A stretch of DNA of 64,000 nt from Protula sp. h YS-2021 (GCA_949752745.1 OX457025.1:49837601-49901600), one strand, 5' to 3'. Shown: positions 26,225 through 38,800, counted from the first letter of the stretch. Numbers and translations: made by a program. Notes: a model not told the origin generated them from the sequence alone.

Positions 26225-29111
26225 CCTTGTAAGGTCTGGGTAATTTGAAAACTTGTTAAGAGCTTGTTTACAAAATGTTATGGATTCTTTACAAGCGTAA
26301 TTAAACCACGGTTTATGCGGTTTCTTGCGGGATCCCGATGTCCTTTGGATAGATATTTCACACACTCCATGGAGAAGAAAGGTAAATAATAAAATATGGT
26401 TTTCGTCATCATCAGTAAAATGTTCCCTTTTGATGCTCTTTAATGCTAATTCTTGGAATTGTGACCAGTCTGATTTTTGAAACTTCACCTTTGAAGTTCT
26501 TTCTCGTGATACGGTTTGGACTCAGATAATAAAATAGTGAAGTGGTCACTGCCATGGAGGTCGCCCAAAACTGTTCAATTAAAATCAAGGTATAAATTAG
26601 CAGATGCTATAGAAAGGTCAATGGAGGCTTTTGAACCAGTACCAAGGTGAAGATAGGTGTATGATATCTCGTTGAAAATGGTAAGATTATGATGGTTAAG
26701 GATGTTCAAATCTGCGTGAGTATTACCCCATAATGTACTGTGAGCATTAAAGTCACCCAACAATAGGATTGGTTTAGGCAACTGGTTTATTAGGTTGTTT
26801 AACTCTTCTGGTTGAGGACTTAAATGTGGTGGCAAACGGATATTACAAATTGTAAAAGTTTTGCCAAGCGTGGTTTGAGTCTGGAAAGGGCAAATTAGTT
26901 TAATTTCGCTTTGAAAAAGATCACTTCGAACAAACATAGCGATTCCACCCGTCGCTCTGTCATCCGATGGTTTGTTGTATGAAGTATATCCTCTTAGTTT
27001 TGATGAATTGTCGTTTTATCTGAATGTTTTCTGAAGAGAAAAGATCATTTAAGTGTATGGGTGTTAACAATTCATTTTAGTTGGTCCAAAAACCTAAGAG
27101 CTCGATTTCTATTAATCGTTACTTTTGGAGGCTTTTTATTTGAGTGGGACGGCATAGGGGAGATTCTATGTGCAAGTCTGCCATCGCCAGTATTCATAAG
27201 TGAGGAATATCTATTCCAACTCATTTCCTCCGTAAGGTTAGTGCGCAACCTCTGTTTGGCGAACTGAGCTCTTTGTTTGAGTCTCGCCTTTGTTTCGCGG
27301 CCCAGATGAGAGGATAGGGGGTTTGGTACAACAGCTGCCTCCCTTCCCTGACACCTCAGGAGAATTACTTGATGAAGACTCACAAAGACTAGAGTCTGTT
27401 TCAGTTTTAGTTTGTTTCGTTTCTCTGGAAGGTCATTGCTGCCTTGGTGACGAAAAAATCTTTTTTCCGTAATCCATATGATGTCAGTTTGACAGGAAGA
27501 ATTTTGAAACTTTAGTTTTACTGAGCTGGCACATGTTTTCGTATTTGATGGAAGTAAGGTATATGTTGCACTTTCTTTTCAGCATGCCACAGCGGACAAT
27601 CCTTTGATGAAGCCGGGTGACTGCCCATGTAGTTTATGCATTTGGGGATGTGAGAGGTATATGAACTATATTCATGACCTTTCTCTCCGGATTTTGAGCA
27701 GGTGGATTTTTCATTTCTGCATTTGTCTTTGTTATGTCCGTATTTCTGGCAATGAAAAAAGCGAATAGGGTCTGGGATATATACTTTCACCGCTAGACTG
27801 AAATATCCCACTTTTGTATTACTTGGTAAACTAGGCTTGCAGAAGGTAAGCACAAATGTTCCTCGTTGACCCAAAGGTCGCGCTCCGGTCACACCCTGGT
27901 CCTTTAGTTCGTCCACTAGTTCTTTATCAGTGCAAAATCTTAGTTCAGGGTGCGTAATCGCTCAGCTGCAAAACTTTAAGGTTCGATGAACAGAACACTT
28001 AGCTGGGGTGTTTATGAAAGTTACTATTTTTAGGAAGTTTTTACATTTCTGTAGGGCGGCTATTTAGACTAGAATGTCTCCCGAACGGAGTATTCTTACG
28101 TTAAATTGTTTTCCTACTATCGACACTACCCCCTTCTGGATAGCGAGGGGGGGATAGCTTGAACGTGCCGTCTATAGGTGTGATAATCAGGTATTGTTGA
28201 AATGAAGCAGGGGGAGGTCCTACCTCAATCCTTGGTCTTTTAGGTGTCGGTGATGTATTGTTCGGTTTTTCTTTTGTCTCATTCATTAATTTTTTTAAAT
28301 ATTTTCTTCCTGGTCTGTCGGTCTTGGCCTAACTCCGACCACCTAAATCGGCAGCGGGGGTTTCCCCTTATGACTAGGACGCCTCGAATACTCTTTCGAT
28401 TGACCCGACAATTTGGCCGCAGTTTGGTTTATCTTTAACGACCAAGCGTTAATGGTCATAACGGGCAACCCTTCATAGGTAGAAGAGGACCGAAGACATG
28501 TGTTCGTCGATTAGTAGTTTGTAGTTATTTTAGGAGGCACTACCTAATGAACATGCTCCATCAATGGCCAGGTTCCGCTCTATTACCCTTGGGACGCAAG
28601 GAGTACTTGCTGTAGGTCACACTCCAGTTGCTGGAAATCCATATTGTGGGATAGCCAGATTGCCACGCTTTTGTGAGATTAACGTGCGAACGCTTCAAAA
28701 TTAATAACGTTAGTATGTAGGGGGGGGGGGGTTAACTGGGGTACTTACAATTAAGAAAACTCCAGCAGTCAAGTACATCTATGGAAAAAGATTAATGTAG
28801 TTGAAATTATGGTTTAGAACTTTGTTTGTAAAAAATGACAAAAATGAAAAGGGTTAAGGTAACAAAAGTTACTATTTAATTTTTAATGTTTAGTTGATTA
28901 CATTGGCTGAAATACAATTGAGAAAAAGGTATTGGTTTCAGGTTTTGGTTTTAGAGATTTGGTGAGGGGTGGGGGGGGGCTAGATGATAGTTCAATTGTC
29001 GCTCATATAAGCATCAAGAAAACTAGCATCCGTTGATTCATTGGTTAGTAAAAAAACCTGAATCCCTCTGAGTCAAGGGTTTCCTTTTTAATTAAAGGGA
29101 CGGACCCGTAC
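26225..29111 (-). mobile_element. LINE copy A, 5' part (5' UTR, ORF1, endonuclease)
   Basis: Upstream, ORF1 (about 28286-27518) starts MNETKEKPNNTSPTPKRPRI and has a gag-like domain with zinc knuckles (CQKYGHNKDKC, then further Cys pairs). Downstream, an AP-type endonuclease C-terminus has LLLGDFNAHSTLWGN and SKASIDLSIASANL, followed by the linker KPWFNYACKESI. Frames are broken. With the pieces at 21155-22341 and 18779-20452 it makes one LINE of about 5.7 kb. The 5' end at 29111 abuts the 11-bp duplication, so the insertion was full length. Confidence 0.85.
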
Positions 29112-29122
29112 ATAATATTCAG
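29112..29122 (-). repeat. LINE A target-site duplication, 5' side
   Basis: Complement of CTGAATATTAT at 20453-20463. It lies within the codons of the 196-aa gene homologue (KMVLIPESEYY). Confidence 0.85.
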
Positions 29123-29412
29123 ATTCTGGAATCAACACCATTTTCTCTGTATGTTTCATCGTTGTATAACCTTATGTTTTAGAGATACCTTTTTTGTTAC
29201 TCAATGTTCTCAACAAGTGCTTATGACCTTTCAGCTTTTGATAAGCTTGCGGATGTGATGGTTTATGCCCTTTTAAAATGTTAAGACATATTTCAAACAA
29301 ACTGGTTAATTCTTCTTTGTCGCTTCTTTGAGTAAAGCTTTACATCGCCGTGGTCCACTGCATGCAAGCAAATGAAGGAATGATTGATTAGATTTAGGTC
29401 GCTTTGACATGT
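29123..29412 (-). pseudogene. Remnants of 108-aa gene and start of 196-aa gene (element B)
   Basis: From the ATG at 29412 the - strand reads MSKRPKSNQSFLHLLACSGP, then (after a frameshift) EELTSLFEICLNILKGHKPS and LLRTLSNKKGIS. This parallels the 108-residue protein of element A. It runs into MKHTEKMVLIPESEYY, the start of the 196-aa homologue, which the LINE then interrupts. The hydrophobic C-terminus of the 108-aa protein is lost. Confidence 0.85.
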
Positions 29413-29449
29413 TGCTTCATTCAATGCAAAAGCTAGAAATGACTACTGT

Positions 29450-29970
29450 ACTATATACATAGCCTTATTTACATAAACGAAAGGTATGTCTTGTGATAAA
29501 ATACCAGTACGAATGCGAAGGTGCTCTTCTGTTTTTGGTTTTAAATTAATAAGCAAGTACGCAAAAGGTTTGGTTGTAGTGTCTTGAAACGCTTCAATCA
29601 AAAATTCTGGTTTGCCTGATACATCTGACGCGCCAGTGTTGTAATTTATTGATTATCTCTTGGGTTCTTAAACAAAATATAATTGGAGTTTAAACTAATA
29701 TCTCGCATTTCTTTTCATCGATGAAACAAATTATGCACAACAAACAGAATGCTTAAATTATTATGACTGCTTGCCATGCTAAACAAACGCGTCATACTTT
29801 CATCGGTAGGGCACTGTATCATTAAGTCATCAGTAACTAAGAGATTAGATGTTTTAGAATCAAATCGGCCTTCGATGTCTTCTGGTATACCTTTAAGAAA
29901 CATCACCTGACGCATAGATAAACGTGATGTTATATAAAGTTTGATATTCACCATGTAACCATAAAATATG
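29450..29970 (-). pseudogene. Polinton packaging ATPase remnant, copy B
   Basis: Conserved stretches are GIPEDIEGRFDSKTSNLLVT, then DDLMIQCPTDESMTRLFSMA with the Walker B acidic pair, and LSILFVVHNLFH. They match the intact FtsK/HerA-type ATPase of element A. The P-loop is absent: the homology starts after it, where the sequence switches to a PC4-like module at about 29970. Later frameshifts hit the C-terminus. Confidence 0.85.
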
Positions 29971-30158
29971 TCGTGTCCATCTTTTGTGGCAATATAGTCG
30001 CGGATATTTACGCAGAGGTTTTGCTTGTATCGATACACTTTCACACCTTTTCTATTTCCAATTGGAATGAGAAGAATTGCTTGTTTCACGTCTTGTGATG
30101 TAGCACTTTCTTGTGTTAAGGATGGTTCATCACTCACATTTACTTCTCCTGCATTCAT
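29971..30158 (-). pseudogene. PC4-like module fused in frame to ATPase remnant
   Basis: Begins at an ATG (MNAGEVNVSDEPSLTQES), followed by LLIPIGNRKGVKVYRYKQNL and CVNIRDYIATKDG. The pattern of a short beta-hairpin with KGVKVY then VNIRDY resembles PC4 (p15) ssDNA-binding domains such as the one at 39649-39999. The frame runs on into the ATPase remnant because of a deletion that removed the P-loop and any integrase gene. Confidence 0.5.
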
Positions 30159-30589
30159 TTGTTTAATGTTTACTTCTCAACGGTTTGTTTTAAAATACTG
30201 ATGAAGTGACTGTGTTGTACCCTTTTATTGTATACTAGTGTCCAATGGCGCATGCGTAACTGAACACATCTCTGCTACTAAAAACCGATGTCTGGTAGCC
30301 AGTTATAATCAGCCTTTTGTAATGCTACTCCTAATATAAATTGTTCATGTAGTACAACAAGACTGTTACACTTTTGCGTATTTTGCGTAAATTCCACCAA
30401 CACTTGGCAAATTTATAAAAGTTGAGCCGTGCTTTTCTTCCAGTGTGCATTAAAGTACACAAACACAGCATCAAATTTTTCGTTCGGAGAAGAATAGGAT
30501 GTAAGACAAAAGACTTTTTTCGGTGTAAACTAAGCTACATCCAATGTGAAAAACGTTTTTTAAAGTCAAATTCCATTACACGATACGAT

Positions 30590-30930
30590 TCATATGTGCC
30601 TAATTTTGATTGTTGTGTCTAATAGGTTGTTGTAGTTGTTGTACACTTTGCTTTCCACTTTTCGAATCCAGTGAAAACTGACGCATCTCTTTTCAGCAAA
30701 CTTAATAACTGTAATGTGTTTATCGTTAGAGAGTTTGAGTTCATATCCCTCAGCACGCATGCGGTTATTATTAACTCTTATTTTATCCCGCTTAACAGTT
30801 GGGAGAACAATCATCTTGACCTACATAAAAGATGCACAAAGCGTCCGTATGCCCCTTCTTCCACGGACACTTGTAAGCCGTCACTGATTACGAATAATGC
30901 GTTTATGGTTGCGTTCATGGTTGTGTCTGC
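30590..30930 (-). pseudogene. PC4-like small ORF remnants, element B
   Basis: The - strand reads MNATINALFVISDGLQVSVE and, in another frame, RAEGYELKLSNDKHITVIKF followed by KRCVSFHWIRKVESKVYN. The latter parallels the small + strand ORF at 40805-41062 of element A (GYELKLSEHEDVKIIKFGNG). These genes are on the - strand next to the ATPase here but on the + strand next to PolB in element A, so the layouts differ. Confidence 0.6.
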
Positions 30931-30959
30931 TGAGTAATACTAAAGTACATTCCTTTTAT

Positions 30960-31480
30960 ACCTGCTGCCACATGACGTCATAGAATTGTTAACCAATCAT
31001 ATTATCAGTTGGTTGAAGATGTCACAGAATTTTTAACCGATCATATTTGATTCCTCACCCCATTTGGCTATGAACCACTTTCTAACCAGTTCTTTTACTA
31101 CAGGAAGCCATTAGTTTTCTGGTTTTTGCATATCTTTCTGTATATTAAACCTCACATTCATCCTTAAATCCATGGAAAATTTTATCCAAAGAAATCATAG
31201 CATGGGCACTTAACCATTTTTGGTCAATGTCTTCCCACAGTCGATCTGGGTTTTCTATTTGAACGACTGAAAATATCCATGTACCATTCCTTACATATTT
31301 TCTCTATAGGTCTGTCTTCCTCCACTCTCCGCTTTTAATGAACGTACTATGTTACCCCTTTTATGTCATAGCAGGCCTCTGATGAACAAAATTCGCCTCT
31401 AGCGGAATTTAATTGGTGGAGAAATGGATGACGGCATTGATGTAAATTATAGATTAACAGATAACGGTGTCAATTCTGGA
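30960..31480. other. Intergenic part of element B, no gene seen
   Basis: AT-rich, no supported frame. A diverged repeat of about 60 bp (ATGACGTCATAGAATTGTTA and ATGTCACAGAATTTTTAACC) occurs at 30972-31045. Confidence 0.4.
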
Positions 31481-31494
31481 GTTTATTTCTCTAA

Positions 31495-33988
31495 CGATGC
31501 TGAGAAAGTGCTGGAAAAATGCTGAAGAAGTGTTGGGAAAGTGTTGAGAAAGTGTTGGGAATGTTGAGAAAGTACTGAGGGAGAGGTGCAAAGAAGTATT
31601 TGGAAAGTGCTGAAGAAATGTTAGGAAATGTTGAGGAAGTGCTGTGAAATGTGCTGAGGTAGTGTTGGAGAAGTGTTGAGAAAGTATTGGGAAATGTTAA
31701 GGAAGTATTCAGGAATGTTGAAGTGGTGAAAAACTGTTGGAAAAGTGCTGAAGAAATGCTAGGAAAGGTTGCGGAAGTGCTGTGAAATGCTGAGGAACTG
31801 CTAGGTAAATGCTGAGGAAATGGTGCAGTTAATACTAAAGAACTGTTGGGAAAGTGCTGAGGAAGTGGTGGGAAGTGCTGGGTATTGTTTCCCCAACGGT
31901 GCTGAAACAGTGCTGGGAAAGAGCTGAGGAAGTGCTATAAAATGTTGAAGAAGTGGTGGGGAAAATGCTGATTAAGTGGTGGGAAAGTGTTGAGTTGTTT
32001 CCCAAACGACGCTGAGAAAGTGCTGGGAAAATGTCTAAGAAGAATTGAGGAAGTGTTATGCAAATCTGAGGAGGTGCTAGGAAAATGGTAACAAAGTGGT
32101 GGGATAAATGCTTAGGAATTGCCGGGTTAGTGCTGAGGAAGTGGTGAGGAAAATGCTGAGGAAGTGTTAGGAAATGTGGGAGTGGTGTGGAAGTACTCGG
32201 TTTTGTTTCCCCAAGCGGTGGTGAAAAAGTGCACTGTGTCACAGTTTGTCACCTTGAACCTTGGAAGGTCGTAAATCAGTCTACTTCCATCATAGCTATG
32301 TAAACATTACAATTTTATACGATCTTTCACCGTAAGCCCTTTAGCACATACACGTATAACAGAGTGTGGAAGAATGAGTTAAAATAAACACCACGAGCCC
32401 CTTCAGACAAAAGAGAGGGTGAAAGAAATGGTTTCTAGTAAGAAAGGGAGCAAGTATTTTTTCAGCTTAACTTATCTAGGCTAAAAGATGTCAAAATGCG
32501 AAGTAATGCTGAAATTTTTAGTATACAACGTCACCAATAAACACTTAAAGTTTTCATGAATGCTATGGTGAAAAGATGGTTGAAATCGACCGAATCGTTT
32601 TCAAAATATGCACTTTTGACTTTTTAGTATATGACGTCATCAGTGACGTCAATAATAAAAACTTTAAGTCTTACTGAATGTCATGGTGAAATGATGGCTG
32701 GAATGGACCGAGTCGTTTTAAAGACACGTTTGAAATTTTTAGCATATGACGTTATCCATGACGTCATCAATAAATACTTAAAGTTTTATTGAATATTATG
32801 GTGAAAAGATGGTTGAAGTCGACCAAGTACTTTTAGAGATAGGCACGTTTGAAATTTTTAGTATATCATGTCATCCATGACGTCATCAGTGACGTCATCA
32901 ATAAACACTTAAGTCTAACTGAATACTATGGAGAAAAGATGGCTGAAATCGTACCTGATAGTTTTAAAGATAGGCATGTTTGAAATTTTTAGTATATGAC
33001 GTCATCAATGACGTCCGAAAGTGCTCGGATCGGGTGACGAAAGTACATGCGTGTTTGGACAAACGAGCCTCGAAGGCATGACGAAATCATGCACGTTCGA
33101 ACGTGCTCGGATGGGATGACGAAAGTATATAGTGTTTTGACGAAATCATGCGTCATTTGATGAACGTCTCTCGATGCCGTGACGAAATCATTTACGACCA
33201 CTTACGGGAACTGTTTTCATAACCCTAGGAAACCCCTAGGTTCTTACGCACAATGCAGCTTCCGGAAATTGTTTCCATATCATTTCCGGATACTGTTTTC
33301 ATACCATGTTTTATACACTGTGTCAGCACATTTATTTTTTTATTTAATTTTTATTTATTTATTGGTTTATTTCTTCTTTATTTTTAATTTTTTATTCATT
33401 TTTATATTTGTTATTTATTCTTTTATTTCTTTATTTATTTAATTTTTTTACTTGTTTATTTTTTATTTAGTTTTTAATTATTTATTTTTATTTGCTTATT
33501 TTTTTATTTATTTGTTACCCACAATGCCACTTCCAGAAACTGTTTTCTTACCACTTCCATAAACTGTTTTCATACTTCTATTCACAAAAGAGCTCGTTAG
33601 CTCGGTATGCTGAGTCAGCACAAAATACTTGCTGACTCGGTATGCTGAGTCAGCACAAAATACTTGCTGACTCCGTATGCTGAGTCAGCATAAAATAGTT
33701 GCTGACTCGGTAAGGTGAGGGTTCTTACCCACAATGCAACGCGTCACAATTTTCATACAACGTCACCAAAACTGTTTTCATACCACTAGGTGTTTGAAAA
33801 CACAAACCGAGAAGTTCGTGGTTCTTACCCAAAATGCCATTGCTCATAACTCCAACTTTCCCAAACTATGCTCAGATCTACGTCTTATACGCTGACTCAG
33901 CACTTTTTATTAATTTATTTTTTTATTTTCTTTCATTTGTTTATTTATTTTTTTTATCTTTCTTATATCTTTATTTATTTTGTTTAAA
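31495..33988. repeat. Element B right TIR with expanded arrays
   Basis: Reverse complement of the left TIR blocks. They are a 15-16-bp array on GTGCTGAGGAAGTGTTGGGA (31495-32220), a unique block (32220-32500), T-rich low complexity, and TGCTGAGTCAGCACAAAATA repeats (33605-33720). It additionally has an array of about 120-bp units with ATGACGTCATC (32510-33010) and GACGAAATCATGC units (33010-33195) that the left TIR lacks. Confidence 0.8.
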
Positions 33989-34267
33989 TACTGCAGTGGA
34001 TTTAGATAATCTTATGTTTAATCGAATTGAATTCGATAAAGCAGGGGCACGATTTGCAAACGCCCTGGACCCGTAGTTACACCTAACCCTACCTTCTTTT
34101 AACATTCATTGACTAGATGATCTCAGATTGAGACTTGCGTGGTAGGGAGCAAGTACATCTTTTAAATAGGAGGCAACACAATCATTCAAGGCATCAAAAG
34201 TGTGACTTAAAATTCTAAAAACAATTCTTATTCAACCGGTAAGCAGTGTAGCTCTTTTAATATTGGA
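33989..34267 (-). mobile_element. CR1/L2-like LINE RT C-terminus, left of element A
   Basis: The - strand reads RIVFRILSHTFDALNDCVAS, then YLKDVLAPYHASLNLRSSSQ, YGSRAFANRAPAL and NIRLSKSTAVFK. These correspond to the conserved C-terminal tail of CR1/L2-type RT ORFs (F-ALN--AP-YL, LRSS, YG-RAF, P-LWN-LP). The upstream part lies beyond element A at 50441-50983. In-frame stops are present. Confidence 0.85.
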
Positions 34268-34273
34268 GTTCCG
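34268..34273. repeat. Element A target-site duplication (left)
   Basis: GTTCCG; the right copy at 50435-50440 is GTTACG. Six bp is the Polinton norm. Removing the element joins the flanking LINE frame as DRVTPILKELHCLPVE, which supports the boundary. Confidence 0.9.
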
Positions 34274-34307
34274 AGTAGGGTAGAAACACCGTTTCTGGCG
34301 CACTTGA

Positions 34308-34344
34308 TGACGTCATACTGTCTGGACCGGAAGTGACGTCATCA
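34308..34344. promoter_or_regulatory. Subterminal CRE-ETS-CRE block
   Basis: Two TGACGTCA palindromes flank ACTGTCTGGACCGGAAG. TGACGTCA is the consensus for CREB/ATF bZIP factors and CCGGAAGT is the consensus for ETS/GABP factors in animals. The first 28 bp (34308-34335) are identical at the right end of A (50373-50400) and at both ends of element S. A role as promoter/enhancer or as terminus recognition site is inference. Confidence 0.65.
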
Positions 34345-34570
34345 TGTTGCCCCCCTGGTGAAGAATCATATACCATGGGGACCCCCCCTGGTCAAGAATC
34401 ATATAGCATGGGGACCCCCCCCTGGTGAAGAATCATATACCATGGGGACCCCCCCCTGGTCAAGAATCATATAGCATTGGGACCCCTCCCCCTGGTGAAC
34501 AATCATATAGCATGGGACCCCCCCCACCCCCGGTGAAGAAGTATATCATATCATGGGACCCCCCCCCCCT
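34345..34570. repeat. 36-bp repeats with long C runs
   Basis: About six units of CTGGTGAAGAATCATATACC followed by ATGGGGACCCCCCC, alternating GGTGAAG...TACC and GGTCAAG...TAGC versions. The complementary G runs of 7-13 could form quadruplexes. The same array is at 50140-50360. Confidence 0.9.
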
Positions 34571-34970
34571 AGGATGTGATTCAACACTCCTATAAGAGCA
34601 CATTGTCTGTGCACATATGCATCATTCATGCTCTGACTGCCGTTGGATACACAGGGGAAAAAAGTGAAAACAGTTGCTCTTACCTATTGTGTTGTGCTGT
34701 TGAAGAACAAGTGAAGGATTGACTGGAATACACATAGGAGATGAAGTGAAACATTAGTTATTCTTTGGAAAAGGAAAGTGAACGATTGGTTATTCTTTGG
34801 AAAGGAAGTGAAAGATTGGAGACGAATTGGCAAAACAGTCGTGGTAAGTGACTTTTTTTTTTTTTTTATTTTTTTTATTATTATTATTATTATGATAATA
34901 TTTAATTAGTCATATTTCAATGGTTTCCCATTACAGTAACCACACACACACACACAGCATAAGTACATGT

Positions 34971-35165
34971 GTACAGAGTGTGGGGGAAAACCGACTGAGA
35001 AATTTCAGAGTGCACTCGTACAGAGTGTGGGGGAAAACCGATCAATAATTTCAGAGTGCACTCGTACAGAGTGTGAGGGAAAACCGATCAATAATTTCAG
35101 AGTGCGCTCGTACAGAGTGTGAGGGAAAACCGATCGATAATTTCAGAGTGCGCTCGTACAGAGTG
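34971..35165. repeat. 46-bp tandem array in TIR
   Basis: Four full units and a partial one of GTACAGAGTGTGGGGGAAAA followed by CCGATCAATAATTTCAGAGT and GCACTC, starting at 34971, 35018, 35064, 35110 and 35156. The mirror copy is at about 49550-49700. Frames reading through it are not genes. Confidence 0.9.
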
Positions 35166-35816
35166 TGGGAACGATCAATAAATTTGAGAAGGAATGGGAT
35201 TTTCCCTACGTTAAGTCTAATGTTATGTTTTAAGTTATAGTAGTTGGAAAATGACACTTCTAAAACACATTTAACAAATGTAGTTTTTAACACCATATAA
35301 TATATAAAATAAATTTGAACATTTTATCATGCTACTTATTTGAATGTTCTAAAGTTATAGTAGTGGGAAAATGGTGGTTCTAGTCCAACTTTAACAAATT
35401 TAGTTTTTAACACCATATGATATATAAAATAAGTTTGAACATTTTTAGCACGCTACTTATTTGAATATTCTAAAGTCATAGTAGTGGAAAAATGGTGATT
35501 CTAGACCAATTTTAACAAATTTTGTTTTTTGACAAAATATGATGTATAAAATAAGTTTAAACATTATACAATGGTGTAGTAGAGTAAAAATGAGGGTTCT
35601 AGACCAACTTTAACAAATTTTGTTTTTTGACAAAATATGATGTATAAAATAAGTTTGAACATTTTACCATGGTGTAGTAGGGTAAAAATCAGGGTTCTAA
35701 TCCAAAATTTAATTTTTTTTTGAAAACATATTATGGTTTTCTTTTCTTAATGCTTTCAGGTATCGTCAGAACACATCGCTCTCCGCTAGATGTCTCTGCA
35801 ATACATGCCTAGGCGG

Positions 35817-35824
35817 TATAAATA
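35817..35824 (+). promoter_or_regulatory. TATA box of PolB gene
   Basis: TATAAATA lies 66 bp before the ATG at 35883 and just inside the TIR. Its spacing matches the TATA boxes of the PC4-like gene and of the element S gene. Confidence 0.7.
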
Positions 35825-35882
35825 GGATGAGTGAGACCTACATTTCATCATATCAGTTTAAGCAATTGACGTGACAACAACA

Positions 35883-38800
35883 ATGGCATCTAATTCAGAC
35901 ACATCAGTCGTCTGTCATGATTGTAATGTGACATTTCCATCTCTGGAATTGTTCGTAGCACATACATGCAAACAAGCTAAGATGAAACGTGCTAATGAAG
36001 AGCTTGTTGAGATGATTGAAGCCAAGAGACGAAAGACGGTACAAGATGGTGTTATCAGACCTGATCCGTTCCTCTGCTGTGAATGCATTAAAATATTTCC
36101 ATCTATGGATACTTATGAGGCACATGCATGCATACCAGCTGAGATAGAAAATGCGTCTCATGAAGAACATGTTTCAAAGAAAGAAAAAACAGGACAAGTA
36201 GGGAGAGGTAGAAGGGTTAGTCTGGGAGAAAACGCGCAGGAAAGACGATTTGAGTCTGAGGATGGATCGGATTTACTGCTTGAAATGCGACAACAAGAGA
36301 ACCGAATCAAGAGACATTTGTTAGAGACGTTAAATCATGGCATGAAATGGTACATTGTCGTACATGCACGCTTCAAGAAAATGACACCAAATGCTGAAGG
36401 CGTGATGGTAGAACACGTGGATAATGCCTTCATCAGTAGTCCAACATATGCAGCATACAATCCAACGGATATTGAGAAGGACTTACCAGAAGCCTATAAA
36501 GAATTGTTTACCAGGTTTGATGAACATGAGCGACAAGGTTCTGGCTGGGTGTTGGATAACATATTATTCATTGAAGTACATACAGCTACGTCAGCGCCAC
36601 TGGAAGCGAGCAGTTTTATCCCACTACCGAAGAAAGTAAAGAGTACAAAGGCGGTGCTAAACATTCAGAATAAAGACAACAAGTGTTTCTTATGGTCTGT
36701 ATTGGCTCACCTTCACCCTTCAACAAACAGCCCATACCGTGTACATCAATACAAAGCATTTGAGAACGAATTGAAGGTGGAAGGCATGACATTTCCAACA
36801 CCGATTACAGACATTCCAAAATTTGAAAAGGAGAATGATGTGTCCATTAACGTGTTTGGATATGAACATGATGTCATTGTTCCCATACAACTCAGCCGAA
36901 ACACCAGCGCCAACAGCGCCAGAGAAATCAACTTGCTTTTGATTAGCAATGACAAGACAAGACATTACTGCCTCATCAAGAATTTCAGCAGACTGATGGC
37001 TTATCGATCAAAGTATAAGCATACAACTTTTTATTGTTTCAACTGTCTTCACGGGTTTATGCGGCAAGATCTGTTAGACAAGCATCGTGAAGTGTGTGGC
37101 AAGCATGGCGCACAACGTTTATCATTCCCCAAGGAACCCTTCATCAAGTTCAAGAATGTAGCCAAACAACAGCGAGCGCCGTTTGTCATTTATGCAGACT
37201 TTGAATGTTTCACGAAAAAGCATGAAGAAGTTAGGTATCAGCATCATCGTCCAAACAGCTTTGCCTATGTGGTTGTCAGCCAGTATGATACACGTGCGCC
37301 AGTTGTGTATCGAGGCGATAATGCCGTGAAAGTCTTTTTAGACCATATGGTGAATGAGCGTGATCGTATTGTACATGGTTTACAACAGAAAAAGAAAATG
37401 GTGATGACTCATGAAGATGAAGAGCATTATAAGAACGCCACAGATTGCTACATTTGTCATGAGCCTCTAGGAGCAGATCGTGTGAGAGATCATGACCATA
37501 TCAATGGCAAATACCGCGGAGCTGCACATAATGAATGCAATTTACAATTCCGACTTCGAAAAGATCAGCAGGGAGATAAAGATTCTTTCATCATTCCTGT
37601 GTTTTTCCACAATTTACGAGGCTATGACAGTCATTTGATCATGGAAGAAATTGGAAAGTTCAAAAACGAAAGGATTACAGTCATTCCCAACACCGTTGAG
37701 AAATATATTGCATTCACCATGAGCAATCTAAAATTTACAGACAGCTTTCAGTTCATGAGTACTTCTCTACAGAAGTTGGTCTCCAACCTAGCGGCAGAAG
37801 GGAAAGACAACTTTTGTAACATGACGTCACACATTCACGATAGTGACCAACAAGATTTACTGTTGAGAAAGGGAGTGTACCCTTATGATTACGTGGATGA
37901 GCCATCCAAGTTTGCTGAAACACAACTGCCGTCCAAGGACAAGTTTTACAGTCTGCTCAGTGAAGAAGACATTAGCGATGAGGATTATGCGCATGCGCAG
38001 AAGGTGTGGGAGACATTCCAGTGTACTACATTTGGCGAATACCATGACTTGTACCTGAAATCAGATGTGTTGCTGCTGGCTGACGTGTTTGAAAACTTTC
38101 GTCACGTATGTCTCAACACATATGAATTAGATCCTGCTCACTACTATACAGCGCCAGGACTGTCGTGGGATGCCATGTTGAAAGCGACAAAGGTGAAATT
38201 GGAATTGATCAACGACATTGACATGTACCAAATGGTTGAACAAGGTCTACGTGGAGGAATATCTGTCATCACACACAAGTATGCGAAAGCAAATAACCCC
38301 TACGTAGCAGATTACGATCCCAGGAAACCAACCAACTACTTGACGTACCTGGATGCAAACAACTTGTATGGCTGGGCCATGTCGCAAAGCATGCCGGAAA
38401 GTGGATTTATGTGGGTGAGCGAGCCAGAATCCATTGACTTTATGGATGTGGATGAAGATGACGAGATTGGGTACATTTTAGAAGTGGATTTGGAATACCC
38501 ATATGCAATCCATGATCATCATAATCACTACCCAGTGGCTCCAGAACGGAAATGTGTGAAGGTGGGAGAATTGTCAAAACATAGTCAGAAGCTACGGAAA
38601 GATCTAAACATGAAAGGCAAACCTAGTGAAAAGCTCATTCCCAACTTATGTGAGAAGAAGAAATATGTACTTCATTATAGAAATTTACAGCAATATGTCT
38701 CACTGGGATTGAAAGTCACGAAGGTGCATCGTGCCATCATGTTTGCACAGAGCAAATGGTTGGCAAAATACATCTCCTTGAACACAGAAAAGAGAAAGTT

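Larger units (their letters stand above)
34274..35786. repeat. Element A left TIR
   Basis: 1,513 bp, inverted relative to 48928-50434. From the end inward: terminal AGTAGGGTAGAAACACCG; the CRE/ETS block at 34308-34344; about six 36-bp C-run repeats; ATT and AC microsatellites; a 46-bp tandem array; and AT-rich repeats of about 120 bp (35210-35720). The inner edge is CTCTCCGC, 97 bp before the PolB start codon. Confidence 0.95.

Noticed and set aside
35871..35882. GTG start for the polymerase gene
   Set aside because: A eukaryotic start at the ATG 35883 is preferred; it also fits the TATA-ATG spacing of sister genes.
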